From: Cacconaster sp033811195
GTDB taxonomy: Bacteria > Bacteroidota > Bacteroidia > Bacteroidales > UBA932
Direction of reading: 5' to 3'
DNA length: 64,000 nucleotides
Assembly: GCA_033811195.1 (NCBI GenBank)
Contig: JAPXOZ010000010.1
Location: 17,336-81,335, forward strand
A model generated the notes under the pieces. The model had not been told where the DNA came from and ran no database searches. It saw only the letters and a program-made list of their open reading frames with translations. Position numbers and translations under genes: made by a program. Below, one piece after another: positions 7,127 to 16,057 of the stretch (positions are counted from its first letter, which is position 1; every line of letters begins with the position of its first letter).

Positions 7127-9040
7127 ATGAGAAGAATCATATTCATTGCAGCGCTCTGTCTCTCTACTCTGATTCTTGCTGCGCAAACTTCTACCGTAAA
7201 ATTTGCATTCATTGCAGACACGCACATTGCCGAGGGCTCCGGTACTAATAATGACCTTATACAATGTATCAACGACATTAATAACTTACGGAAAGAACTT
7301 CAGTTTGTCATTTTCGCCGGGGATATTACAGAATTCGGAAGCGACGAAGAGATTTTCCTTGCTAAAGATATTATCGATAAACTCGAGATACCTTACTACA
7401 TTGTAGCAGGAAACCACGACTCAAAATGGTCGGAAAGCGGCTGTAACACCTTTGCAAAGGTATTCGGATATGAAAATTTTGAATTTGAGTCAGGAGGCAT
7501 CAAATTCCTCGGCAGCAACAGCGGCCCAAATATGAGAATGGCTCCGGCATTGTTGCCCCACGAGAGTCTTATGTGGCTCGATTCTATCGCCAAAGCTACT
7601 CCTCGCGAACAGCCTGTGATATTTGTCAACCACTACCCTCAAGACACCTCAATGCTTAACTATTTCCAGGTCCTAAATGCTCTCAAGCAGACAAATATCC
7701 AACTTATAATGGGTGGCCATTGGCACCGCAACACCGTACTAGACTACGATGGTGTACCCGGAGTGCTTGGAAGAGCTCCCGCAGCCGGCCATAACGGACA
7801 TGTTGGATATAATATTGTAACCATAAACAACAATCGTATCTCTATCTGCGAACGTGAGGCGGCTAATAATAACGTTAAAGGCGGGAAAACCGCCAAAGCC
7901 TGGTACACCAGAGAAATGTTTAAAGAGCCGCAATTCACTCCTGATATCGCCTCAGGCAGAAATAATAAATATGCACTTCCTGCGAACTTTCCGTGGCTTA
8001 CATTCGATATCAACAGCAAATATCCCCAGGTAGAAGCAATTTGGGAAGTGCAAGATGATAGTGATATAGGGTGCGGAGCTGTACATTCAGGCAAATATGT
8101 GCTTTACGCCAATACACAAGGAGTTGTCAAGGCGCTGGATGCCACTACAGGTGCTCTCAAGTGGAGTTTCGCTACAGGGGGTAAAATCTTTTCTACTCCG
8201 GCAATATCGGGGTCGAGAGTGGTCATCGGTTCCACAGACGGTTATATATACTGTCTAAATCTTCGTAAAGGCAAACTATTGTGGAAATATAAGTGCAACA
8301 AATCCGTACTAGCCTCGCCTGTTATTATGGATAAAGTAGTCTATATCGGTGCTTCTGACAATATATTCAGGGCCATCAGCCTGCGCAGAGGTAAACTTCT
8401 GTGGGATTATAGATCTGTGAAAGGATTTGTGGAGTGCAAACCCTTTGCTGATAGAGAGCAAATTGTTTTCGGAGACTGGGGCAACTCCCTTTACTCTCTA
8501 GACCCCGTTACAGGAAAAGAGCAGTGGGTATGGCGCAATAAGGGCAGCAGAATGTTCTCCCCTGCTGCGGTTTGGCCGGTCAAAAGCAACGGTAAGATTT
8601 TCATAGTTACTCCTGCAAGGAAATGTCACGCACTCGATGCCCGCACTGGAAAAGAGATATGGACAGTTGATGGTGGACGTGAATCTATAGCACTTTCTAA
8701 AGATGGATCAAAAATTTTCGTAAAAAACATGTTCAACTCCATACAGTGCTGGTCGACCTTATCGGATGATTCCCATCTGGAATGGAACATTCAAAGCGGT
8801 CTGGGTTACGACATAGCTCCTACTCCAGCTGCTACAATCCTCCTTAAAGATGGTAGAGAGATGCTCCTCGTCCCCACCGACAAAGGTAACATCTTCTGCT
8901 TTAACAGCAAAAACGGAAACCTTATCTGGAAGCACAAGATTTCCGTTGCATTGATCAACTCAATAGAACCTATCAGTCAGAATAAAATCCTTATTTCTAC
9001 AATGGATGGAGTCGTGGCATTATTGTCAATCACTTTTTAA
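7127..9040 (+). CDS. Secreted metallophosphoesterase fused to a PQQ-like beta-propeller
   Basis: A 637-residue exported protein. A signal peptide (1-19, ending LAAQ) precedes a calcineurin-like phosphoesterase domain of about 190 residues with all metal motifs: ADTH, FAGDITEFGSDEE, AGNHDSKW, VNHYP and GGHWHRN. From about residue 325 to the end there are repeated PQQ/YVTN-type blades (KYVLYANTQGVVKALDATTG, GSTDGYIYCLNLRKGKLLWK and so on), about 7-8 of them, forming a propeller. The domains suggest a periplasmic or surface phosphohydrolase with a binding propeller; the substrate is unknown. The last 11 bases overlap the convergent gene. It is the last gene of the ATPase-cobB-ubiX-phosphoesterase run. 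Confidence 0.87.
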   Translation: MRRIIFIAALCLSTLILAAQTSTVKFAFIADTHIAEGSGTNNDLIQCINDINNLRKELQFVIFAGDITEFGSDEEIFLAKDIIDKLEIPYYIVAGNHDSKWSESGCNTFAKVFGYENFEFESGGIKFLGSNSGPNMRMAPALLPHESLMWLDSIAKATPREQPVIFVNHYPQDTSMLNYFQVLNALKQTNIQLIMGGHWHRNTVLDYDGVPGVLGRAPAAGHNGHVGYNIVTINNNRISICEREAANNNVKGGKTAKAWYTREMFKEPQFTPDIASGRNNKYALPANFPWLTFDINSKYPQVEAIWEVQDDSDIGCGAVHSGKYVLYANTQGVVKALDATTGALKWSFATGGKIFSTPAISGSRVVIGSTDGYIYCLNLRKGKLLWKYKCNKSVLASPVIMDKVVYIGASDNIFRAISLRRGKLLWDYRSVKGFVECKPFADREQIVFGDWGNSLYSLDPVTGKEQWVWRNKGSRMFSPAAVWPVKSNGKIFIVTPARKCHALDARTGKEIWTVDGGRESIALSKDGSKIFVKNMFNSIQCWSTLSDDSHLEWNIQSGLGYDIAPTPAATILLKDGREMLLVPTDKGNIFCFNSKNGNLIWKHKISVALINSIEPISQNKILISTMDGVVALLSITF

Positions 9041-9689
9041 CCATCTCAATAGTTTGAACAAGTTGCCCTTTACTGTCGTAAGACTCTTGTCTTACACAGC
9101 CAATGTCTTTTACAAGCCAAGAAATGATAGTCACCTCTTCCGCGACTATAGCCACTTTGGTTTTCTGTTTTTCCTGCACTTTGGCAGCTTTAAATGTACC
9201 TACAGGTACGGTCACACTCTCCATTCCGAGTACTTTACGCTCTGTTAGTCGAATAGTGCCACCGACTTTACCCACCTTGATCGACAAACTTTTGTCGGGA
9301 AGTTTGTCACCTTCCTTGATATCAGGAGGAATATAGATGACACAGCCTTTTACCATCAGGTCCTGCGTTACCATCCCCTTTTTGATTGTCTCAAGTTTTA
9401 CGGCTACCTTTCCATCTGTGATGTCAATGGACCAGTTGGATGATTTGTCTTTAAGGAGATAATTGCCATCCTTGTCAAAATAGATATGTTCGAAACATAC
9501 TGTAACACTATCAGGTAACTTACCGTTTATACTTTTGACTGTCTCGTAATAATAACCCTTGAGGTCTCCTTGCTTATCATAAATTCTAAAGGTTGTCTGC
9601 AGACCGGTCTGCATGCCAAAATAATATTGAGCCCTAATAGGTATTACTGCTGACAAAGAAACCAATAGTATCAGAATAAACCTGTTCAT
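9030..9689 (-). CDS. Exported DUF3108-like (TapB-type) protein
   Basis: A 219-residue protein with a signal peptide (1-20, ending IRAQ), followed by beta-rich sequence with conserved-looking elements: YYETVKSING, a KEGDKLPDKSLSIKVG loop, VPVGTFKAAKVQEK and SWLVKDIGCVRQESYDSKG. The last two resemble the DUF3108/TapB family, which is widespread in Bacteroidetes and of unknown function. It lies 11 bases after the batDE stop, so it is probably the last cistron of the aerotolerance operon. The frame ends in an 11-base tail-to-tail overlap with the phosphoesterase gene. Confidence 0.75.
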   Translation of the reverse strand: MNRFILILLVSLSAVIPIRAQYYFGMQTGLQTTFRIYDKQGDLKGYYYETVKSINGKLPDSVTVCFEHIYFDKDGNYLLKDKSSNWSIDITDGKVAVKLETIKKGMVTQDLMVKGCVIYIPPDIKEGDKLPDKSLSIKVGKVGGTIRLTERKVLGMESVTVPVGTFKAAKVQEKQKTKVAIVAEEVTIISWLVKDIGCVRQESYDSKGQLVQTIEMVKK

Positions 9690-9700
9690 TCCAAACTTAA

Positions 9701-12301
9701 TTAGATTTTGTTAATATTCTCAGTGCCAATCCAGCCTTGGCGTCCATCGGAGAGCTCGATTCTTGTCCATTCACCAAGTTCATCGAGCAGGGAGACCTTA
9801 GTCCCTTCATGAAGCACAAAAATGGACTTTCCAGCCTCACCAGGTGAGCTTTTTACAGAAGCGACAGGCGACATAACAATTGCCGATTCTTCTCTAATCG
9901 CATCCTTTTTCTCACTAATGGAGAAAGCAAATGCTATAATCGCAAATAGCAGACCAACACAAGCCAGTACAAACGAGGTTTTACGGATTCGAAGAGAATA
10001 TCCAAAACGGAATCCAAGCATCAGCATGGCCACCACAAAGGCCATTACAACTGCAATCCAGGCCCACACATCTGCCGAGAAAAGATATTTGAAATTGCGC
10101 ACCCAGGTTACGAGGATTAAATCGGGTAAAACATCTATCTTATCTAGAATGAATCTCTGTGCAATGGCCAGGTTGTGTGCCGCATCGACGTGTGAAGGGT
10201 CGAGTTTAAGTGCTTTCTCATAGTAGAGGATTGCGCGGGAATTATCTCCGCTCTTGAAATAGCTGTTGGCAATATTGTAATAGAGATCAGGAGAGATCTT
10301 CTGCTCGCCTTCTATCATAAGGTAAAAATTGAGCGCGTTTACATAGTCGCCTTCAGCATAGTAATTGGCCGCCATTTCCCAGAGATCATCGACACTTTCC
10401 TGAGCAGATAGAGCAAAAGGACTGAGTAACAGGAGCAGTGCGATAATTAATGTTGCTGTACTCCTTAAGGGTTTATTTGCCATTTTCAATTTTGATTCGA
10501 TTTCGGAAAGAACACTCACAGCTTCGTTGTAGAGGATCTCCATCTCTGCGGTTTCGGAATCGGGAGCGTATCTTGCAAATTCACATCTGTCGAGTATGGA
10601 TATGAATTGAGTTATCAGTTGTTCGGGAACATTCTTTTCAGTAAGAGATGAGGAGATTCTCTCTTTAGAGAGGTCCGCTACAGGAATAGTCAGTTTGTCG
10701 GAGACATAACCGAGCATCGCTTTGTGAAGCTCTTCGTAATATGCTCCACTGAGACCCTGTTTGAGGTAGGTACCGGCCTGTTGTAGACGCACACGGGCCA
10801 TTTTTTTAGCTCTGCGGTTACGGGTGCCTATTACGTCTGAACGGCGTGCGGCTCTTTTTTTCAAGATTGCTCCTAATACGAAAAATAGCAGTACAATAAG
10901 CGCAATGCCCCCGTAGAAATAGAGCGATCCCGCAAAGAAACGCCCTTTATCCCTCAGCAAAGGAGCACCGGTCGAGATATATCGAATATCTTCAGCCAGA
11001 TTCTTTACACTCTGGCGGGTGACGCCTGGCATTACCACTCCTCCATCATCAATACCTCTACCACGTCCAACCTTGACAGGGAGAGGACCTGTATTGAGAG
11101 TTCTATACTGTTTGCCTGATAAGTCATAAAAGGAATATTTAATCGGAGAGATTTCAAAATCACCGTGACTACGTGGTATAAAGGGATATTCAAATGTCTT
11201 GCTGCCTGAAGTGCCATCATATGAAACCTTCTCTGTAGTCTTTACATCATAGAGTTCAAAATCGGACGGAAACTCCACTTTTGGGGCTTCCAACATAGAA
11301 ATATTACCATTGCCGCTAATTGTAATTGTCAGCGAAGCTGCCTCGTGTGCAGTAATACTATCTTTACTTAATGATGCACTGAGTTTGAAATCTCCAACTC
11401 CGCCGCCGAAAGAGGCCGGAGCAGCCGGTAGAGCTTTTACTGTAATGGTAGTCTCGGGAGTAAAAAGACGCTTTCTAACTGTCTGGAAATTGTCAAAAAA
11501 GTCATCGAAAATGCTTCTCGGACCGGTGGTGCTGGCACGTACCCGTATAACACATATCATCTCCGCAGACTCGATCTTAATATTACCTGTCTGCTGGGGA
11601 ATGAGCATATATCTACGAAGCAAAGCTGCGTTGTAGATGGTGCCGTCCACATTTTCCCTGTTGAATGTTATATTCTGCGGCGTATCAATCTCTCTGCTCC
11701 AAAAGCCATTGAAGGTGGGGAACTTTACATCCTCAAAACTCGCGATATCCACCCTAGTGTATAGCTTTAGTGTGGCTATTATAGGCTCACCTTTCACCAC
11801 ATTGCGCTTATTGAGCGTCAATCTTAGAAAGATATCATCGGATGAGGCACTTTGCACCTTTGAATCACTCTGGCTCTGCTGTGTGTCGGCTTGATGATTC
11901 TGGCTCTGGCTTTGTCTCTCCTGCTGGCTGCCTACCACCTCTATGGTGACGCTGCTTGTACTATACTGCTGCTTGTCAATGCTAGCGGTTGCTACCGGTA
12001 TGGTAAATCTACCCTCTCCTTTGGCCTGTAACAGATAAGTCACTGTCTCTTTATGAGTGGAAGTCCGTTTGCCGTTGATAATGCTAACGCTACTGGAAGT
12101 GCCTTTTTGTGGCCCCCACACTACATTGAAATCCTCACTTCCCGGCCAGTTAAAGTCTGACATCTTGCCGTCCGAAGTGAAGACCAATCTGAATGTCTCA
12201 TCCATAGCTACCACGCTCGGGGCCTCAACAGTGAGCCCCTGACCCAAGGCAGCCTTGGCTGAAACTAGCAATAAAAAAAGGAATGTCAGTATTCGTTTCA
12301 T
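9701..12301 (-). CDS. batD/batE: BatD-BatE fusion protein (aerotolerance)
   Basis: One 866-residue frame spans two normally separate Bat proteins. The BatD part has a signal peptide (1-20), periplasmic beta-domains, one membrane helix near residue 450 (FYGGIALIVLLFFVLGAIL) and a cytoplasmic domain ending EIESKLK. BatE follows from residue 607: MANKPLRS, a hydrophobic helix ending FALSAQ, TPR repeats (YYNIANSYFKSGD, AILYYEKALKLDPSH), two further helices and a C-terminal SH3-like domain (VKSSPG...GWIGTENI). The topology works as a fusion, because the BatE signal helix can carry the chain back across the membrane. An internal ATG remains at 10483. The start at 12301 was preferred to the ATG at 12313; both are possible. 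Confidence 0.85.
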   Translation of the reverse strand: MKRILTFLFLLLVSAKAALGQGLTVEAPSVVAMDETFRLVFTSDGKMSDFNWPGSEDFNVVWGPQKGTSSSVSIINGKRTSTHKETVTYLLQAKGEGRFTIPVATASIDKQQYSTSSVTIEVVGSQQERQSQSQNHQADTQQSQSDSKVQSASSDDIFLRLTLNKRNVVKGEPIIATLKLYTRVDIASFEDVKFPTFNGFWSREIDTPQNITFNRENVDGTIYNAALLRRYMLIPQQTGNIKIESAEMICVIRVRASTTGPRSIFDDFFDNFQTVRKRLFTPETTITVKALPAAPASFGGGVGDFKLSASLSKDSITAHEAASLTITISGNGNISMLEAPKVEFPSDFELYDVKTTEKVSYDGTSGSKTFEYPFIPRSHGDFEISPIKYSFYDLSGKQYRTLNTGPLPVKVGRGRGIDDGGVVMPGVTRQSVKNLAEDIRYISTGAPLLRDKGRFFAGSLYFYGGIALIVLLFFVLGAILKKRAARRSDVIGTRNRRAKKMARVRLQQAGTYLKQGLSGAYYEELHKAMLGYVSDKLTIPVADLSKERISSSLTEKNVPEQLITQFISILDRCEFARYAPDSETAEMEILYNEAVSVLSEIESKLKMANKPLRSTATLIIALLLLLSPFALSAQESVDDLWEMAANYYAEGDYVNALNFYLMIEGEQKISPDLYYNIANSYFKSGDNSRAILYYEKALKLDPSHVDAAHNLAIAQRFILDKIDVLPDLILVTWVRNFKYLFSADVWAWIAVVMAFVVAMLMLGFRFGYSLRIRKTSFVLACVGLLFAIIAFAFSISEKKDAIREESAIVMSPVASVKSSPGEAGKSIFVLHEGTKVSLLDELGEWTRIELSDGRQGWIGTENINKI

Positions 12302-12322
12302 AATATCTCTCATCCAGTATGA

Positions 12323-13093
12323 TTACCAGTTTTTTTCTTTCTGCTTGGATTTCAACAAAAGAGCTTTTTCCTTCTTCACCTTCTCCTGAGTCTCCTTTTC
12401 TTTCTCCTGTATAGCCTGTAGCATCTGCTGTGCAGCCTGCGGAGTTATTTTGGGAGGAGGAGTCTGGCCGTCACGCTGGTCCTGCTTGTTGTCATTATCA
12501 TTTTGGTCCTGATTCTGATCTTGATTATCCTCCTTGTCTTTATCCTTATTATCGTTCTGATTCTGGTCCTGTTTCTGATCTTGATCCTGGTTTTGATCCT
12601 GGTTTTGGTTTTGATCTTGATTCTGATCCTGATTTTGGTTCTGGTCCTGATTCTGCTGTTGGTCCTGCATCATCTTCTGCGCATAAGCAAGATTGGACTT
12701 TGTCTCCATATCGTCAGGATTGCGACGCAGGGAATTCTTATAGGCTTCTATAGCCTCAGCATATTTTTTTTGACTGAGCAGCGAATTGCCCATATTGTGG
12801 TACATGTCGGAACCACGGCTCTCTTTTCCAAGGGAATCAGCCACCGAAGAGTAATATTTATCTGCTTCGGTAAAATTTTCCAGACGGAAAAAGGTGTTAC
12901 CGAGATTGTAACCGGCTGCATTGGATAGCGAATCGGTTACAAGAGCCTTCTTGTAGTTGATCTCTGCCTCCTGGTACTTTTCCTTACGAAAATCCCTGTT
13001 TCCCCTACGTACTTGCGAACGGTCGGTCTGCGCAAAGGTTGCCCCAGCAGTCAAAATAAACACTAAAAATATCAAAACTATCCTTTTCATCAT
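12323..13093 (-). CDS. batC: BatC: TPR protein with Q/N/D-rich linker
   Basis: A 256-residue exported protein of the Bat complex. A signal peptide (1-22, ending TFAQ) is followed by TPR units (AEINYKKALVTDSLSNAAGYNLGN, MYHNMGNSLLSQKKYAEAIEAYK, spread over residues 40-135), then a 68-residue low-complexity tract of Q, N, D and K (143-210), a PPPKITPQAAQQML segment and a basic KEK-rich tail. The first ATG overlaps the batB stop (ATGA), and a second ATG follows in frame. The gene lies between batB and batD, the standard Bat order. The linker probably spaces the TPR domain from the membrane partners. Confidence 0.9.
   Translation of the reverse strand: MMKRIVLIFLVFILTAGATFAQTDRSQVRRGNRDFRKEKYQEAEINYKKALVTDSLSNAAGYNLGNTFFRLENFTEADKYYSSVADSLGKESRGSDMYHNMGNSLLSQKKYAEAIEAYKNSLRRNPDDMETKSNLAYAQKMMQDQQQNQDQNQNQDQNQDQNQNQDQNQDQDQKQDQNQNDNKDKDKEDNQDQNQDQNDNDNKQDQRDGQTPPPKITPQAAQQMLQAIQEKEKETQEKVKKEKALLLKSKQKEKNW
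12464..12667 (-). repeat. Low-complexity QDQNQN repeat inside batC
   Basis: About 200 bases of degenerate 6-base units coding Gln-Asp/Gln-Asn pairs, grading into an N/D/K-rich part. Such tracts change length by slippage. The opposite strand gives a long but spurious leucine/valine-rich frame through this stretch. Confidence 0.9.
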
Positions 13094-14103
13094 TTATCCT
13101 CCATTTTGAACAATTGTCTGCGGCTTTTCCTCTCGGATATCAACAATTCAAGTATCAGGAAAAAAAGTGCGATTCCAAAAAAGTACATATACTGCTCGTC
13201 AAAATCCTCGAATACCACAGACTGAAACTCCTGCTTATCCATCTCCTTAATATGGTCAATAATAGGGTTCAAGCCAAATTCGCTATTACCGGCACGCACA
13301 TAGAGACCATCTCCTATGTCGGCAATCTTTCTGAGTGTGTTTTCATCCAAACGGGTTACAACTATTTCTCCATCCCTGTCCTTGAGCAGCCCTCCATCCA
13401 TAGGAATAGGTTTGCCCTCCGGCGACCCCACACCTATGCAATAGATCCTGATGCCACTCTCAGCCACAGTGCGGGCCACATCCATAACATCCCCCTCATG
13501 ATCTTCTCCATCGGAAATGACAATAATTGCACGACTATTTTCACTCTGAGTGCTAAAACTACGAGCAGAGGTAGCTATAGCATCAGCCAGCGCTGTACCT
13601 TGTATCGGCACCGAACCGGTGGTAATGCTATTGAGAAATATCTTGGCCGATACATAATCGGTAGTGATGGGAAGCTGGACGAAGGATTGACCTGCAAAAA
13701 GAATTAATCCGATGCGGTCACCGTGGAGACGGTCCACCAGTCGTTCTATAGCAAGTTTAGACCGCTCAAGACGGTTTGGAGAATAATCCTCGGCAAGCAT
13801 TGAGTTGGAAACGTCAAGTGCAACCATCACTTCAACTCCCTTGCTCTGTCGCTCCTTGAGACGAGCTCCGAGTTGGGGTCTCACAAGTCCCAGTACGAAA
13901 AAGAACCAGGCAATGGCAAACAGAGTGATTTTGAGCCATCCCCTGCCCCTGGAGACATCGGGCATCAGTTTGGCGACAAGTGCCGTATCACCGAGTTTTG
14001 CAATCCTTCTTTTCTTAATACGAAGTGAAACTCCGTAGAAAATGAAGAGGAAGGGTATTATGAGTAAGAGGAGCAGATATTCTCCTTGTGCAAGGTGTAT
14101 CAT
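13090..14103 (-). CDS. batB: BatB: membrane-anchored von Willebrand factor A protein
   Basis: 337 residues with two N-terminal membrane helices (about 9-27 and 57-75), a vWA domain with a complete metal site (D97-x-S99-x-S101, DVSNS, plus the ISDGED segment), and a C-terminal helix near 310-330 followed by basic residues. Bat proteins were named from Bacteroides fragilis mutants with reduced tolerance to air. The biochemical role is not settled; a MoxR-assisted envelope or chaperone-like complex is the usual model. The stop overlaps batC by 4 bases and the start lies 1 base after batA. Confidence 0.93.
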   Translation of the reverse strand: MIHLAQGEYLLLLLIIPFLFIFYGVSLRIKKRRIAKLGDTALVAKLMPDVSRGRGWLKITLFAIAWFFFVLGLVRPQLGARLKERQSKGVEVMVALDVSNSMLAEDYSPNRLERSKLAIERLVDRLHGDRIGLILFAGQSFVQLPITTDYVSAKIFLNSITTGSVPIQGTALADAIATSARSFSTQSENSRAIIVISDGEDHEGDVMDVARTVAESGIRIYCIGVGSPEGKPIPMDGGLLKDRDGEIVVTRLDENTLRKIADIGDGLYVRAGNSEFGLNPIIDHIKEMDKQEFQSVVFEDFDEQYMYFFGIALFFLILELLISERKSRRQLFKMEDK

Positions 14104-14104
14104 T

Positions 14105-15091
14105 CTATGGTATCCTCCTTATTACAAATAATCTGAATAAAAGTTCCGCCAGAAGAGCCAAAAGCGCTATTGACGCATACTTCATAAAGAGTTCCGAATA
14201 GATCGGAAAACTATCTACTGTCGTCTTGCTCTTTTCCATGGCGTTAATCTCACCGTAAATCTCGAGAAGTTTGGTATTGTCAGTGGCCCTGAAATATTTA
14301 CCACCGGTCTGGGCAGCTATCTCCTGAAGGAGTCTTTCGTCTATTTCTACCTCTATATCCTGTAATCGAACTCCCCATGGGGTCATCACCGGATATGGTG
14401 CTGTTCCCATTGCCCCCACTCCTATAGTGTATACCCGTATATTATAGGTTTTAGCTATCTCAGCAGCCATCAGAGGGGCGATTTCACCACGGTTATTGAC
14501 ACCGTCAGTGAGCAATATTACTACCTTGCTCTTAGCATCGGAGTCCTTGAGTCGCGCAACCGCAGTGGCAAGTCCGTTGCCTATGGCAGTACCATCCTCA
14601 ATCAGTCCGGTCTCTATCTCCTTCATCAGGTTGATCAGCGTCACACGGTCGGTAGTGAGCGGCGACTGGGTAAAACTCTCACCGGCAAAGACCACTATAC
14701 CGATACGGTCGGTAGGCCTAGAAGCCACAAATTCGATCGCAATATCTTTAGCAGCGCCAATGCGATCCGGTTTGAAGTCACGGGCAAGCATCGAAGTAGA
14801 GATATCCATTGTAAGAACGATATCCACTCCTTCTGTGTCCACAGTCTCGAAGGTTTCCGAGGTACGTGGACGGGCAATAGCCACGATGATGGCGGCAATT
14901 GCAATCATCCTCAATATAAAAGGTATGTGACGCAGCACTTTTTTGAATGAACCTCCTTTTGCCTTCCAAGGAGTGGAATTGGAGACCAACATAGATGGCG
15001 AAGTACCTTTGTATTCCCTCCAGATGTAAAGGGCAATTAGCGGAATGAGTATAAACTCCAGCCAGAGCAGATATGGATATTCAAAAAACAT
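14105..15091 (-). CDS. batA: BatA: membrane-anchored von Willebrand factor A protein
   Basis: 328 residues, paralogous to BatB. Helices near 9-24 and 58-74 precede a vWA domain with metal site D96/S98/S100 (DISTS), LLTDGVNNRGE and a C-terminal helix near 305-322. The domain faces the periplasm or cytoplasm according to the N-terminal hairpin; the orientation cannot be proved from sequence. It is directly followed by batB (1-base gap) and preceded by the membrane-protein gene (3-base gap), so the whole cluster is one transcript. Confidence 0.93.
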   Translation of the reverse strand: MFFEYPYLLWLEFILIPLIALYIWREYKGTSPSMLVSNSTPWKAKGGSFKKVLRHIPFILRMIAIAAIIVAIARPRTSETFETVDTEGVDIVLTMDISTSMLARDFKPDRIGAAKDIAIEFVASRPTDRIGIVVFAGESFTQSPLTTDRVTLINLMKEIETGLIEDGTAIGNGLATAVARLKDSDAKSKVVILLTDGVNNRGEIAPLMAAEIAKTYNIRVYTIGVGAMGTAPYPVMTPWGVRLQDIEVEIDERLLQEIAAQTGGKYFRATDNTKLLEIYGEINAMEKSKTTVDSFPIYSELFMKYASIALLALLAELLFRLFVIRRIP

Positions 15092-15094
15092 TGG

Positions 15095-16057
15095 CTACTT
15101 CTCTTCCTCCTTTTCTTTTTCAATTTCCTGTAAGAAAGTGGCATTGACAAATCTCACTGCAGTGGGGATTGCTTCCTCGTTCTCCCCAATGGAGGGGGTA
15201 TGTTTTGCAAACTTCACAAAATCTGCCGTGGTAAAGAGTTCTCTTAGGCGTTCCATTAGTTGAGGGTCAATCTCTTTCTCTTTCAGATCCTCAAACATCT
15301 CGTTCGAGGTCTGCTCCATTGCTGTGATATCATATCTATCGCTGATATATTTACGCAGAGTATCAGTTACCGCTGTATAGAATTGCTTGTGGCGGTTGTT
15401 CTGCCAAAGTTTCTGGCCGCGTATCTTCTCAAGAGAACGTAATGCAACGATATGTGGAGGATCCTTGACTATCGGCCGGCCGAAGAAAGAACGTCCCTCT
15501 CTGGCTCTCTTTACAGACCGCACAACGAACCAGACAAGAGCAATTGCAATCAGCACTATACCACTCCAAAGAAGTATTTCGGAAAAGGTCACCGGATATC
15601 GTATCTGTCCCTTTATATCAAAGGGGACGAATGTGGCAGTGTCTATCTGAATAGTATTGACGTCGAGTATAGGTCCGTCATAGAAGAGGGTATCGACTGA
15701 ACCGTCGGCCCTCTCAATATGTACAATCACCGGCGGTAGAAAATAACTTCCACTGTCAAATGCCGTAAGCGTCATTCTCCCCTCAACTTCCAGTTTTCCT
15801 CTTCTGAAAGAGAGAGTATCTATGTGAAAACCCTTGATGGTCTCAACTCCGGGAGCTACCGGCTCATCGGGTCTTTCTATATAATAATCCTCCCCATCAG
15901 ATATTCTGACGGGGATTCTCCACTCGATCTGATCACCTATAAGTATAGAATCCCTGCTGAGCACAGATTTATACTGCGGCTCGCCGGCATTCTGAGCGAA
16001 TAGAGATATTGCACAGAAAAAGAGTGTAAATATGGTCAATAAATATCTTCTTTTCAT
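15095..16057 (-). CDS. Bat-operon membrane protein (DUF4381-like)
   Basis: 320 residues: signal peptide (1-21, LFAQ), a beta-rich periplasmic domain (about 25-155, DSILIGDQIEWRIPV), one helix (about 168-190) and a cytoplasmic helical domain containing the conserved VALRSLEKIRGQKLWQ and KQFYTAVTDTLRKYISDRY segments. These match the protein usually found between DUF58 and BatA. In design it parallels BatD (periplasmic domain, helix, cytoplasmic domain). The start is the ATG at 16057, overlapping the DUF58 stop by one base (TGATG); an in-frame TTG at 16060 is less likely. Confidence 0.85.
   Translation of the reverse strand: MKRRYLLTIFTLFFCAISLFAQNAGEPQYKSVLSRDSILIGDQIEWRIPVRISDGEDYYIERPDEPVAPGVETIKGFHIDTLSFRRGKLEVEGRMTLTAFDSGSYFLPPVIVHIERADGSVDTLFYDGPILDVNTIQIDTATFVPFDIKGQIRYPVTFSEILLWSGIVLIAIALVWFVVRSVKRAREGRSFFGRPIVKDPPHIVALRSLEKIRGQKLWQNNRHKQFYTAVTDTLRKYISDRYDITAMEQTSNEMFEDLKEKEIDPQLMERLRELFTTADFVKFAKHTPSIGENEEAIPTAVRFVNATFLQEIEKEKEEEK

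Noticed and set aside
12503..12928. Plus-strand frame of leucine/valine repeats, 141 residues
   Set aside because: It is the opposite strand of the batC Q/N/D repeat and has no start context.
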